The notes under the pieces: model-generated
Seen by the model: the letters and a program-made list of their open reading frames with translations, nothing else
Told to the model about the DNA's origin: nothing
Database searches by the model: none
Assembly (NCBI GenBank): GCA_018303805.1
Contig: JAGVXL010000001.1
Coordinates: 61,932-110,207 of the forward strand
Direction: 5' to 3'
Source of the DNA: Candidatus Pacearchaeota archaeon
GTDB lineage: Archaea; Nanobdellota; Nanobdellia; Pacearchaeales; DTIR01
DNA length: 48,276 nt
Shown here: piece after piece, positions 22,835 to 30,615 of the stretch
Numbering within the stretch: position 1 is the first letter of the stretch
Layout of the letters: each line of letters opens with the position of its first letter
Program-made: the position numbers and the translations under genes

Positions 22835-23333
22835 GATTACTGCTGTACTGGTTATTGAAGTGCTTGGCAGGCCTGCAGAACATGTTGCATCTGCTTTAGA
22901 GCAGCTTGTGGAAAGATTAGGCAAGGAATCAGAAATCCAGGTTGTAAATAAAAAATTCTACAAGCCAAAAGAGTCAGAAAAAACAAAAGGCATGTTCTTT
23001 GCCTTTGCCGAGATTGAAATAAAGACAAGCACCATAACCCGGCTTGCAGAAATATGCTTCTCATATATGCCAAGTTCGGTTGAGATTGTGCATCCATATG
23101 AGCTGAAAATGACGTTGAATGATGCAAATGCCATACTCAACCTGCTGGTTGCAAGGCTGCATAATTATGATGCCATAGCAAAAAGCCTGACAATAGAGAA
23201 TACAATCCTGCAGAATCAGTTAAGGCAGGCGGGGATAATAAGGCAGCAGATTCCACAGGATATCAAGGCAAAACCTGCAAAACAAAAACCCAAGGCAAAG
23301 AAAAAAGCAGCACGAAAAGGCAAAGGGAAATAA
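22824..23333 (+). CDS. Uncharacterised protein with basic tail
   Basis: A 169-residue protein. Residues 1-115 look like a compact alpha/beta domain ([40 protein letters not shown]), then a helix (120-140), then a Lys/Ala-rich tail ([20 protein letters not shown]). It has no membrane segment. The 11-nt overlap with the surface-protein gene implies coupling, and ftsZ follows after 73 nt with its own promoter. No family is recognised; the basic tail could bind nucleic acid. Confidence 0.75.
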   Translation: MESEITAVLVIEVLGRPAEHVASALEQLVERLGKESEIQVVNKKFYKPKESEKTKGMFFAFAEIEIKTSTITRLAEICFSYMPSSVEIVHPYELKMTLNDANAILNLLVARLHNYDAIAKSLTIENTILQNQLRQAGIIRQQIPQDIKAKPAKQKPKAKKKAARKGKGK

Positions 23334-23377
23334 TAGCAGGATTATACAGGCTGTCAAGGGCAAAAATTACAATAAAC

Positions 23378-23386
23378 TTTATAAAC
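23378..23386 (+). promoter_or_regulatory. TATA box of ftsZ
   Basis: TTTATAAAC begins 29 nt before the ftsZ ATG, giving an essentially leaderless message. Confidence 0.6.
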
Positions 23387-23406
23387 TTGGAGCGTTTTTC
23401 TTTAAA

Positions 23407-24501
23407 ATGGCTGATATGAAAGCAAAAGAGGCGAGAGATGTTGATTCAAGAGTCCAGGAGATAGACAAGGAGCTGGAAGAAATCTTGGCTAAGAGAAGAG
23501 CAAATATAAGGGTTGTTGGCTGCGGAGGCGGCGGGGGCAACACACTCAGCAGGATGAAGGAGATCGGCATTAAAGGGGCTGAATTTGTTGCCATAAACAC
23601 AGACGCGCAGGATTTGCTTTATACAGATTCTGATTACAAGATTCTTATAGGAAAAGAGCTGACACAGGGCTTGGGGGCTGGAAGCAATCCAAGAATAGGG
23701 GAGGAGTCAGCAAGAGAATCTGAACATGAGATTAAACAGGTTCTCGCAGGCAGCGACATGATTTTCATAACATGCGGCCTGGGCGGGGGCACAGGAACAG
23801 GGGCGGCTCCCGTAGTTGCAGAGCTTGCAAAAAAGCAAGGCGCATTGACAATCGCTGTTGTCACAATGCCATTTGCCATTGAAGGGCAGAAAAGATATGA
23901 AAACGCATTGTTTGGCTTGGAAAAACTTGAGTCAATTGTTGACACCTTGATTGTTATACCCAATGACAAACTGCTTGAACTTGCACCTGAACTTCCTTTG
24001 CATACTGCATTTAAGGTTGCAGATGAAATCCTGACTAATGCAGTCAAAGGCACAACAGAGGTTATAACAAAGGCAGGATTAGTCAACTTGGATTTTGCAG
24101 ACATCAAGGCAGTAATGTCGGGCGGAGGGGTTGCATTAATCGGCTTGGGCGAGTCAGATTCCCAGGATAGGGCTCAGGAAGCAGTTGAGAAGGCATTGCA
24201 GAATCCACTGCTTGATGTTGATGTTTCAGGCGCTTCAGGGGCATTGGTGAATATTATTGGCGGGCCTGATTTGAGCTTGGATGAGACAAGAAAAATACTT
24301 GAAACAATAAACAAGAGATTAAATCCAGAGGCGAAGCTTATATGGGGCGCGCAGATAAGCGAGGACATGGAAAAAGTAGTAAGGGTTATGCTGATTGTTA
24401 CAGGCGTCAAATCCCCCCAGATTTTAGGCCCGGGCGAGGGCACTCTGGACAAAAAGAAAAGGGAAATTTCAGACGAGCTTGGGATTGAGTTTATTGAGTA
24501 A
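23407..24501 (+). CDS. ftsZ: Cell division GTPase FtsZ
   Basis: A 364-residue protein with the tubulin/FtsZ GTP signature GGGTGTG at 126-132, the N-terminal [19 protein letters not shown], and the T7 synergy loop NLDFAD with Asn227, Asp229 and Asp232, so GTP hydrolysis residues are complete. A 35-residue helical extension precedes the GTPase domain. The C-terminus ends in [16 protein letters not shown], a short tail of the archaeal FtsZ1 kind. It forms the division ring. Confidence 0.97.
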   Translation: MADMKAKEARDVDSRVQEIDKELEEILAKRRANIRVVGCGGGGGNTLSRMKEIGIKGAEFVAINTDAQDLLYTDSDYKILIGKELTQGLGAGSNPRIGEESARESEHEIKQVLAGSDMIFITCGLGGGTGTGAAPVVAELAKKQGALTIAVVTMPFAIEGQKRYENALFGLEKLESIVDTLIVIPNDKLLELAPELPLHTAFKVADEILTNAVKGTTEVITKAGLVNLDFADIKAVMSGGGVALIGLGESDSQDRAQEAVEKALQNPLLDVDVSGASGALVNIIGGPDLSLDETRKILETINKRLNPEAKLIWGAQISEDMEKVVRVMLIVTGVKSPQILGPGEGTLDKKKREISDELGIEFIE

Positions 24502-24524
24502 GCCCGCTTCGGTGAGCCTTGCCT

Positions 24525-24573
24525 GCTTTTCGCGGAAAGAAGAGTCCTTGGGTAGAAGAAAACTACAAGAGAA
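24525..24573 (+). repeat. Intergenic repeat, copy one (after ftsZ)
   Basis: Begins GCTTTTCGCGGAAAGAAGAG and continues with CCTTGGGTAGAAGAAAACTA. It closely resembles 25801-25842, with a one-base indel and several substitutions. It lies in the gap between the ftsZ stop and the aldolase gene; the preceding bases are GC-richer and may fold. Confidence 0.5.
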
Positions 24574-24621
24574 AAAAGTTTAAATTAAATCTATCAAAAT
24601 CTAGATTTCTTGTAATAAAAA

Positions 24622-25461
24622 ATGGAGTGGGGTTTGGAAAACAGGTTAAGCAGGATAATAAAGCCAGAAACAGGAAGGACAGTAATGCTTGCAGTTGACC
24701 ATGGTTATTTTCTCGGGCCAATTAATAAACTTGAGAATCCGAGGGAAACAGTTTCTCCCTTGCTTGAATATGCAGATGCCTTAATGCTCACAAGGGGCAT
24801 ATTAAGAAATTGCATAGATGCAAAAACTGAAACGCCTATTGTGCTGCGGGTTTCTGGAGGAAACAGCATTTCAAATAAAGAAAAAAGTCCAGAAGAGCTT
24901 GCAAATGAGACAATAACAACATCAACACAGGAAGCAGTCAGATTAAATGCAAGTGCAGTTGCTCTTTCTATCTATGTTGGCACAAAATACGAGCACCAGA
25001 CACTTAAAAATCTGGCAATGCTTGTTGATGAAGGCATGCAGTATGGGATGCCTGTTTTAGCAGTAACAGCAGTGGGCAAGGAGCTTGAAGAAAAAGGCAA
25101 GGATGCAAAGTACCTTGCTTTATCATGCAGAATTGCTGCAGAACTTGGCGCTAGTTTTGTCAAGACATATTATTGCGATGAGCTTGAAAAGGTTGTTAAG
25201 GGATGCCCTGTCCCGGTAGTCATTGCTGGCGGCAAGAAATTAGACAATGAACTTGATGCATTAAAAATTGTTTATGATTCTATTCAGAAAGGGGCTATTG
25301 GAGTTGACATGGGCAGGAATATTTGGCAGTCCGAAAATCCAGCTGCGATGATAAAATCTATTCGTGCAATAGTTCATGGGAATTGCCTTCTTGATGAAGC
25401 ATACCACTTGTTTAATATAGAACAACTAAAAGCAAAAACAGCCAAGCGGCTTTGCACATAA
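24622..25461 (+). CDS. LsrF-like class I aldolase/thiolase (DeoC/FbaB superfamily)
   Basis: A 279-residue TIM-barrel protein very close in pattern to LsrF, 3-hydroxy-5-phosphonooxypentane-2,4-dione thiolase of the AI-2 pathway: MLAVDHGYFLGP, YADALMLTRGILRN, FVKTYYCDE with the Schiff-base Lys region, PVVIAGGKKLDNE and GAIGVDMGRNIWQSENPAAM. No other lsr gene is nearby, so in this organism it may act as a fructose-bisphosphate or related aldolase. That choice is inference. The family length is about 290. Confidence 0.85.
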   Translation: MEWGLENRLSRIIKPETGRTVMLAVDHGYFLGPINKLENPRETVSPLLEYADALMLTRGILRNCIDAKTETPIVLRVSGGNSISNKEKSPEELANETITTSTQEAVRLNASAVALSIYVGTKYEHQTLKNLAMLVDEGMQYGMPVLAVTAVGKELEEKGKDAKYLALSCRIAAELGASFVKTYYCDELEKVVKGCPVPVVIAGGKKLDNELDALKIVYDSIQKGAIGVDMGRNIWQSENPAAMIKSIRAIVHGNCLLDEAYHLFNIEQLKAKTAKRLCT

Positions 25462-25564
25462 ACATTCGTAAGAGGCAATAATCTATAAGAGGAAAATGTG
25501 CAAAGCCCAGCCAAGCAAAACCTTTAAAAACACCTGTAATTTAACTTTTTTATCCATTAGGAAA

Positions 25565-25747
25565 ATGAAATTTCTAGTTTCGGTTAAAGATTTTATGCTT
25601 AAATGCGCGAGGGTATGGCGAGTATTAAGAAAGCCAAGCAAGGAAGAATTCAAAATCATAGCCAAGGTTTCAATGATAGGAATGCTTATAATCGGCTTTC
25701 TCGGATTTGTTATAGGCGTAATAATGACATTAATGAAAATAAAATGA
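25565..25747 (+). CDS. secE: Preprotein translocase subunit SecE/Sec61-gamma
   Basis: A 60-residue single-helix protein from ATG 25565. The amphipathic part ARVWRVLRKPSKEEFKIIAK and the helix VSMIGMLIIGFLGFVIGVIM are characteristic of archaeal SecE, which clamps SecY. An earlier in-frame ATG at 25496 would put a second hydrophobic stretch in front and overlaps the TTTAAAAAC box (25523-25531), so it is rejected. It lies just upstream of spt5, the standard archaeal secE-spt5 order. Confidence 0.9.
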   Translation: MKFLVSVKDFMLKCARVWRVLRKPSKEEFKIIAKVSMIGMLIIGFLGFVIGVIMTLMKIK

Positions 25748-25764
25748 GCTCTCTTCTTTAGCAG

Positions 25765-25842
25765 AGGAAATCAAAGATTTCCTATGCCCCGAAAAGCACG
25801 GCTTTTCGCGGAAAAGAAGAGACTTCGGAGAGAAGAAACTAA
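25765..25842 (+). repeat. Tandem hairpins and intergenic repeat, copy two (between secE and spt5)
   Basis: AGGAAATC-aaa-GATTTCCT (25765-25783) and CGAAAAGC-acg-GCTTTTCG (25790-25808), each with eight perfect pairs. The second arm begins the repeat GCTTTTCGCGGAAAAGAAGA (from 25801), shared with 24525. A purine-rich tail leads to spt5. Confidence 0.6.
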
Positions 25843-25882
25843 GAAACTTCGGAAAGAGAAAAAATAAACGGAAAAAACAGAA

Positions 25883-26368
25883 ATGATTTTTGTGCTTAAG
25901 GTTACAACAAACAAGGAAGACCAGGTTGCGGATTCAATAGCTGAAAAAGCCGGGAAAAAACAGCTGTCAGTTTACAGCATAATCCGGCCGCATGGGCTGA
26001 GAGGCTATATCCTTATAGAGGCAATTGACAAGGAGACAGTAGAGGAAGCATGTTTTAATCTGTCATATGTCAAGGGCATAATCCCCAAGACAGTTTCATA
26101 TGATGAAATAAAGAACCTTCTGGAATACACTCCTGCAACAGTAAAGATGGAAAAAGGGGACATAGTCGAGATAATCGCAGAGCCGTTCAAAAAAGAAAAG
26201 GCAAAGATTATCAGGGTTGACAAAGCCAAAGAGGAGGTTGTTGTTGAGCTGTTGGGAGCCGCAGTCCCAATCCCAGTAACAGTAAAATTTGACAATATAA
26301 GGGTTATAAGGAGAGAGGAAGAAAAGCCAGCAGGAGAAACTCCCGCAGGAGAAAACCAGCCAGAATAA
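25883..26368 (+). CDS. spt5: Transcription elongation factor Spt5
   Basis: A 161-residue archaeal Spt5/NusG. The NGN domain covers about 1-85 (MIFVLKVTTNKEDQVADSIA, LRGYILIEAIDKETVEEACF, YVKGIIPKTVSYDEI) and the KOW domain about 93-148 (MEKGDIVEIIAEPFKKEKAK, VPIPVTVKFDNIRVI). With Spt4 it clamps RNA polymerase and, in archaea, helps FttA end transcription. The last 12 residues are a Pro/Gly/Glu tail. It follows secE after the hairpin repeat. Confidence 0.95.
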   Translation: MIFVLKVTTNKEDQVADSIAEKAGKKQLSVYSIIRPHGLRGYILIEAIDKETVEEACFNLSYVKGIIPKTVSYDEIKNLLEYTPATVKMEKGDIVEIIAEPFKKEKAKIIRVDKAKEEVVVELLGAAVPIPVTVKFDNIRVIRREEEKPAGETPAGENQPE

Positions 26369-26412
26369 GGAAAAAGGCACAGCGGCAAATCCTTGTTGTT
26401 TCTTAAGATCAA

Positions 26413-26521
26413 AAAGTCCTTTGCTAGGACTTTAGGATGCAAGGAAATTCTATGAATTTCCTGCACAGAAAATCTGAAAGATTTTCAAGTGCTCAGAAAT
26501 GCGTGACATTTCTGACATAAG
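26413..26521 (+). repeat. Four-hairpin intergenic element, copy one (between spt5 and RNase J)
   Basis: Four perfect hairpins in a row: AAAGTCCT-ttgct-AGGACTTT (26413-26433), GGAAATTC-tat-GAATTTCC (26443-26461), GAAAATC-tgaaa-GATTTTC (26468-26486) and TCAGAAATG-cgtga-CATTTCTGA (26493-26515). Bases 26431-26521 recur as a 91-bp copy at 28332-28422. It fills most of the gap before the RNase J gene. Confidence 0.8.
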
Positions 26522-26574
26522 ATATTTAAATACATGCTAATTTTCTAATCTGCGATATAAATAAAAAAGATGAA

Positions 26575-27912
26575 ATGGTGAAGATATACACAATAGGAGG
26601 TTATAGCGAAGTCGGCAAGAACATGACTGCCCTCGAAATAGGTGATGATGTAATTATTCTTGACTGCGGCTTGTATATGCCAGCGCTTGTTGAAGTAGAG
26701 GAGAGAGAAAAGCTTGTCATGAATGAGAAGAAATTAAGGGGCATAGGGGCGCTGCCTGAGGATACTCTGCTTGAGAGACTTGGCTTGAGAAATAAGGTAA
26801 GGGCTATTCTCGCAAGCCATGCCCATCTGGACCATATAGGGGCGATTCCTTATATCGCGCCAAGATACAGGGCAGAGGTTGTTGCAACACCCTTCTCAAT
26901 TGAAGTACTGAACACAATAATGAGGGATGAGAAAATAAATATCCCCAATCCAATTGTGCCAGTAACCCCTAATTCATCCTACACTGTAAATGGCAAAAAG
27001 CAGTATAAGGTTGATTTCATCAATGTGACGCATTCAACACTCCAAACAGCATTGATGGCAGTTCATACCCCTGAAGGAGTTATTCTTTATGCAAATGACT
27101 TTAAGTTTGACAACACGCCGATACTTGGCAAGAAGCCAAATTACGAAAAATTGAAAGAGATAGCAAAAGAGGGTGTCAAGGCATTGATTGTTGATTCCCT
27201 TTATTCAGCAGAGGAAAGAAAAACGCCGAGCGAAAAAATCGCGAGGGGCTTGCTTGAGGATGTGCTGTTAACAACAAGCAACGAGGATGCCTGCATAATT
27301 GTCACAACATTTTCATCGCATATAGCAAGATTGAAGAGCATTGTTGATTTTGGCAGGCAGCTAAACAGGAAGATTGTCTTTCTGGGCAGAAGCCTTGCAA
27401 AATATGTCAATGTTGCTTCGCGCTTAAAACTTGAGACATTCAGCAGGGGCATTCCCATATGCACATACAAAAACCAGGTAGAATCAATACTGAAAAAAAT
27501 TTCAAAGAACAGGAAGGAATACCTCGTTGTCTGCACAGGGCACCAGGGCGAGCCAGGCAGTATCTTAGACAGACTGTCAAAGAACTTGCTGCCTTTCAAT
27601 TTCATGAGCCAGGACCATGTTATTTTCAGCAGCAGGACAATACCTACGGCAATGAATGTAGCCAACAAGCAGCAGCTTGAAAAAAGATTGAAGACAAAAG
27701 GCGTTAGGATATTCACAGATGTGCATGTTTCGGGGCATGCAGCAAGGGAAGATTTAAGGGATTTCATAAACATGCTCCAGCCAGAGCATATTATCCCTGC
27801 TCATGGAGACATGCAGAAATTAAGCAGCATGGCAGAGCTTGCATCAGAGCTTGGCTACCGGCTTGGAAAAGACTGCCATCTAAAGCAGGACATGCAAAAA
27901 CTGGTGATATAA
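26575..27912 (+). CDS. rnj: Ribonuclease J (beta-CASP metallo-beta-lactamase)
   Basis: A 445-residue archaeal RNase J. VKIYTIGGYSEVGKNMTALE opens the metallo-beta-lactamase fold, HAHLDH lies at 82-87, and later metal ligands lie in VTHSTLQTALMAVHTPEG and ILYANDFKFD. The beta-CASP part carries VVCTGHQGEPGSILDRLS and the C-terminal HVSGHAAREDLRDF and IIPAHGDMQK. The family is a 5'-3' exonuclease with endonuclease activity in mRNA turnover. It lacks KH domains, unlike FttA at 34072. Confidence 0.94.
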   Translation: MVKIYTIGGYSEVGKNMTALEIGDDVIILDCGLYMPALVEVEEREKLVMNEKKLRGIGALPEDTLLERLGLRNKVRAILASHAHLDHIGAIPYIAPRYRAEVVATPFSIEVLNTIMRDEKINIPNPIVPVTPNSSYTVNGKKQYKVDFINVTHSTLQTALMAVHTPEGVILYANDFKFDNTPILGKKPNYEKLKEIAKEGVKALIVDSLYSAEERKTPSEKIARGLLEDVLLTTSNEDACIIVTTFSSHIARLKSIVDFGRQLNRKIVFLGRSLAKYVNVASRLKLETFSRGIPICTYKNQVESILKKISKNRKEYLVVCTGHQGEPGSILDRLSKNLLPFNFMSQDHVIFSSRTIPTAMNVANKQQLEKRLKTKGVRIFTDVHVSGHAAREDLRDFINMLQPEHIIPAHGDMQKLSSMAELASELGYRLGKDCHLKQDMQKLVI

Positions 27913-27942
27913 TCATAGTAAACCAAAAGTTCAAATTCTAAA

Positions 27943-28233
27943 ATGGTAAACAATGATTTGGTTATTGCAATCAAAAATGCTCTTGAAAGAGGGCAGCATA
28001 TTGAACAGGCAGTAATCAGCCTTGTTAATGCCGGTTATCCCCGAGAGGAGGTTGAAGAGGCATCAAGGCAAGTTCATATGCTTGTTCAACCAAACAGGCA
28101 ATTGCAACTGCCTTCAATTCCTATAAACCAGCAGGCAATGGACAAAAGTACAAAAAAGATTATTACGAGGATAATTATCCTGGGTGTAATAGCAGCCGCG
28201 CTTATAACTTTTCTGGTTGTATATTTAGTTTGA
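27943..28233 (+). CDS. Small tail-anchored membrane protein
   Basis: A 96-residue protein. Residues 1-50 form a short helical UBA-like unit (IKNALERGQHIEQAVISLVN, AGYPREEVEEASRQ), followed by a polar linker and a C-terminal membrane helix (75-96, IITRIIILGVIAAALITFLV). The topology suggests a tail anchor with the helical domain in the cytoplasm. This N-terminal pattern recurs in many DPANN membrane proteins of unknown function. It begins 30 nt after the RNase J gene. Confidence 0.7.
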   Translation: MVNNDLVIAIKNALERGQHIEQAVISLVNAGYPREEVEEASRQVHMLVQPNRQLQLPSIPINQQAMDKSTKKIITRIIILGVIAAALITFLVVYLV

Positions 28234-28251
28234 TGTTTCTATTCCTATAAA

Positions 28252-28356
28252 ATGGAAAATAGTCTTTATCTGCCTGCAGAGGATTCCATAATGCTTGCAA
28301 AAGAGGCTGCAAAATCAGGCAGGCACTTGTTTTTAGGATGCAAGGAAATTCTATAA
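28252..28356 (+). pseudogene. Truncated HemK/PrmC-like methyltransferase gene
   Basis: An ATG opens MENSLYLPAEDSIMLAKEAA followed by KSGRHL, the start of archaeal HemK-like N5-glutamine methyltransferases (YxPAEDSxLLA). Instead of the expected VLDVGCGSG motif, the frame runs into the hairpin element at 28332 and stops at 28354 after 34 codons. The methyltransferase core is absent downstream. It begins 18 nt after the previous stop, an operon-like spacing. Confidence 0.7.
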
Positions 28357-28422
28357 ATTTCCTGCACAGAAAATCTGAAAGATTTTCAAGTGCTCAGAAA
28401 TGCCACGCATTTCTGACATAAG
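28332..28422 (+). repeat. Hairpin intergenic element, copy two (interrupts the HemK-like gene)
   Basis: A 91-bp match to 26431-26521. Hairpin two is GGAAATT-ctata-AATTTCC, hairpin three is identical to copy one, and hairpin four is TCAGAAATGC-cac-GCATTTCTGA: ten pairs with a changed loop, so the stem is kept while the sequence drifts. The first hairpin is missing; the left edge abuts the broken coding sequence. Confidence 0.8.
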
Positions 28423-28491
28423 GAAAAACCAACCATAAATTTTTATAGCTAAATTTGCTTGGGATAACAGCTAGGGAGAGGGATTATAAAC

Positions 28492-29712
28492 ATGAAATTT
28501 GCCCATATCGCAGACGTGCATCTTGGGGCTTGGAGAGAGCCAAAGCTGCAAGAGTTGAATTTGGAAACATTCAGGAAAGCGATAGCCATATGCATAGATG
28601 AGAAGGTAGGTTTTGTTATTATTGCAGGGGATTTGTTTGATGTGGCTATGCCAAGCGTTGAAATCCTCAAGGAAGCTGTGTCTGAACTTAAGCGGCTGAA
28701 AGACAGCAGTATAGACTGCTATGTTATTGCAGGAAGCCATGATTTTTCTATTTCAGGCAAAACTTTTCTGGATGTTATTGAAAAAGCCGGCTTGTGCAGG
28801 AATATCTCCAAATTTTCAGAGAGGGATTTAGGCAATGGGGACATATTGACAATGCTTGAAGTGTGCGAGGAAAACAACTGCATTTTTGCAGGCATCCCTG
28901 GAAAAAAGGGGGGGTTGGAAACGAGGACATTCAAAAATCTGCAGATGCAGCCCTTACATGAATATGAGAATAAAATAAAGATTTTCATGATGCATACTAC
29001 ATTGACAGAGGCAAAGCCAAAAGAGCTTTATTTTATTGAGTCTGTTGACACGACAGAGCTGCCTGCTGGTTTTGATTATTATGCAGCGGGGCACCTGCAT
29101 ATTGTTTTTGAGTCAGAGTATAAAGGCAAGCCGGTTATCTATCCAGGGCCTTTATTCCCCAATAATTTCCAAGAGTTAGAGGAATTAAAACAGGGAAGCT
29201 TCTGCATTGTGGATGTTACTAATTCAGGAACAAAAATTGAGCGCAGGAATATCCGGCTGAAAGATGTTCTTCCTGTTCACGTTGATGTTTCAGGCAAAAA
29301 TCCAGAGCAGGCAACACAGGAGATACTGAAAAGCATCAGGGAGCATGATATCAGTGACAAGATTTTAACATTAAAAATTTCAGGCTGCATTGAGGGCAAA
29401 ACCTCTGATATGGACTTTGACAAAATAAACGCAGAAACCACAGGATGCTATGCAATGCTGAGAAACACAAATGACTTGACAAGCTCTAATATAAACATTG
29501 AGATTCAGACAAAAAGCAACAACATACATGACATAGAGAATGAGATAATAAACAGGTATGTCAAGGACGAAAAGGAGTGGGACTTTATCCCCTTCATAAA
29601 CACCCTGCTTCACCTGGACATGGAAAAACAGGAAGGCGAGACAGTCGCGACATTTGAGGCAAGGGTTAATGACGAAGCAGTCAAGATACTTGGCTTGAAG
29701 GAGAAAATGTAA
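28492..29712 (+). CDS. mre11: DNA double-strand break repair nuclease Mre11
   Basis: A 406-residue calcineurin-like nuclease. Metal motifs are ADVHLG (7-12), GDLFD (46-50), GSHD (81-84, Ser in place of the usual Asn of GNHD), MMHTTLTE and AGHLHIV. The C-terminal capping and Rad50-binding region follows (about 250-406). With Rad50 it processes DNA ends. GGGAGAGGG before the ATG is a ribosome-binding site and TTTTTATA at about 28438 a likely TATA box. rad50 is not adjacent: three small genes lie between. Confidence 0.94.
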   Translation: MKFAHIADVHLGAWREPKLQELNLETFRKAIAICIDEKVGFVIIAGDLFDVAMPSVEILKEAVSELKRLKDSSIDCYVIAGSHDFSISGKTFLDVIEKAGLCRNISKFSERDLGNGDILTMLEVCEENNCIFAGIPGKKGGLETRTFKNLQMQPLHEYENKIKIFMMHTTLTEAKPKELYFIESVDTTELPAGFDYYAAGHLHIVFESEYKGKPVIYPGPLFPNNFQELEELKQGSFCIVDVTNSGTKIERRNIRLKDVLPVHVDVSGKNPEQATQEILKSIREHDISDKILTLKISGCIEGKTSDMDFDKINAETTGCYAMLRNTNDLTSSNINIEIQTKSNNIHDIENEIINRYVKDEKEWDFIPFINTLLHLDMEKQEGETVATFEARVNDEAVKILGLKEKM

Positions 29713-29713
29713 G

Positions 29714-29935
29714 GTGAGCCAGCTCGAGCATAAAATCAATACAGAATCAAAAGCAGAAAGCCAAAAGGGCTTGCAGGACTTGTATTTGGCAAACTGCGAG
29801 GACTGCGGCTGCCTTATACATATAGACGTTTACAACCTGCACAAGGCAGACAAAATCTGCAAAAACGGGGGGGTTTGCGGAACATGCTGGAAAAAATATT
29901 ATGATGTTTACATCCAGCAAGGAGATGGAAAATGA
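29714..29935 (+). CDS. Zinc-binding small protein in the mre11-rad50 operon
   Basis: A 73-residue protein with GTG start, one base after the mre11 stop. CEDCGCLIHIDVYNLHKADK, then a CKNGGVCGTCWKKYY segment, supplies CxxC and CxxxxxCxxC cysteines for one or two zinc ions. It overlaps the next gene by 4 nt (ATGA), which implies coupling. I cannot name a family. Composition is similar to mre11, so this member may be older than the two AT-rich genes after it. Confidence 0.65.
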   Translation: MSQLEHKINTESKAESQKGLQDLYLANCEDCGCLIHIDVYNLHKADKICKNGGVCGTCWKKYYDVYIQQGDGK

Positions 29936-30378
29936 TACCAAAAACAGAATTAAGATACAGCAGAGTATATAATCAGATTTTAAATCCAGAATTTGGAAGA
30001 AAGGATATGTTGAAATTGAAGAGAAATTTCTCAAAATTTGAAGCCCTTTACAAAAAATATATCAGAAAGATATTAAGTTTGATAGAGAAACATAATAATA
30101 AATGGCAGAGAGACTATATTCCAATTTATCTGGTTGCTAAAGCAAAAAGCAGTTTTTCCGACCCCCTAACAATCAAATACAGAGAGAATGAAAAATATCT
30201 TTTAGTTGTTCTTGCACATGAATTGCTTCATAATAATTTAAGAGGCAAATGGAAAAACCCTAAAGAACTCCACAAATATATGAAACCAATTTTGAATAAA
30301 ATTATATCCAAATTGCCAATTAATTTAGAAAAAGAACTTGAGATGTTTAATCTATCTATAAAGAGGATGTACAAATGA
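29932..30378 (+). CDS. Putative zincin-type metallopeptidase
   Basis: A 148-residue protein with a classic HExxH motif in VVLAHELLHNNLRGKW (HELLH at about residues 96-100), preceded by a strand and helix (NEKYLLVVLAHE). The N-terminal half is helical and basic. No signal peptide is present, so it is intracellular. The third zinc ligand is not obvious. The sequence is more AT-rich than mre11 and rad50, as expected for a transferred gene. Confidence 0.65.
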   Translation: MIPKTELRYSRVYNQILNPEFGRKDMLKLKRNFSKFEALYKKYIRKILSLIEKHNNKWQRDYIPIYLVAKAKSSFSDPLTIKYRENEKYLLVVLAHELLHNNLRGKWKNPKELHKYMKPILNKIISKLPINLEKELEMFNLSIKRMYK

Positions 30379-30387
30379 TAATCAAAA

Positions 30388-30615
30388 ATGAAAAAATGTA
30401 TTTATTGTAATGGAGAATTAAAGTTAGTTGAAGACTTTTTCAAACAACACGGAGAAGAACAATATGATGAATTAAGAAAAGAATTTAGAGAGAACATTGG
30501 TGTTGAAATGAAAAAACTAGAAGATTATAATTGTATAGAGTGTGGAAGAATTTATGATAAGAATTTAGAGCCAACAAAATTTAGTTTAGGATGGTTAGCA
30601 AAAAATGATAATTAA
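30388..30615 (+). CDS. Small zinc-ribbon protein
   Basis: A 75-residue protein: KKCIYCNGELKLVEDFFKQH at the start and YNCIECGRIYDKNLEP near residues 48-63, giving two CxxC knuckles around an acidic helical insert. It looks like a YgiT-type zinc ribbon without the HTH. Its last 11 bases overlap the rad50 start. The AT-rich codons match the zincin gene before it, so the two may have entered together. Confidence 0.65.
   Translation: MKKCIYCNGELKLVEDFFKQHGEEQYDELRKEFRENIGVEMKKLEDYNCIECGRIYDKNLEPTKFSLGWLAKNDN

Noticed and set aside
25496-25564. Longer N-terminus for SecE
   Set aside because: It would cover the likely TATA box and add residues absent from the SecE family.
26413-26521. Reading the hairpin array as a CRISPR or riboswitch
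   Set aside because: Arms differ from one hairpin to the next and there are no constant spacers; no known ligand-binding core is recognisable.
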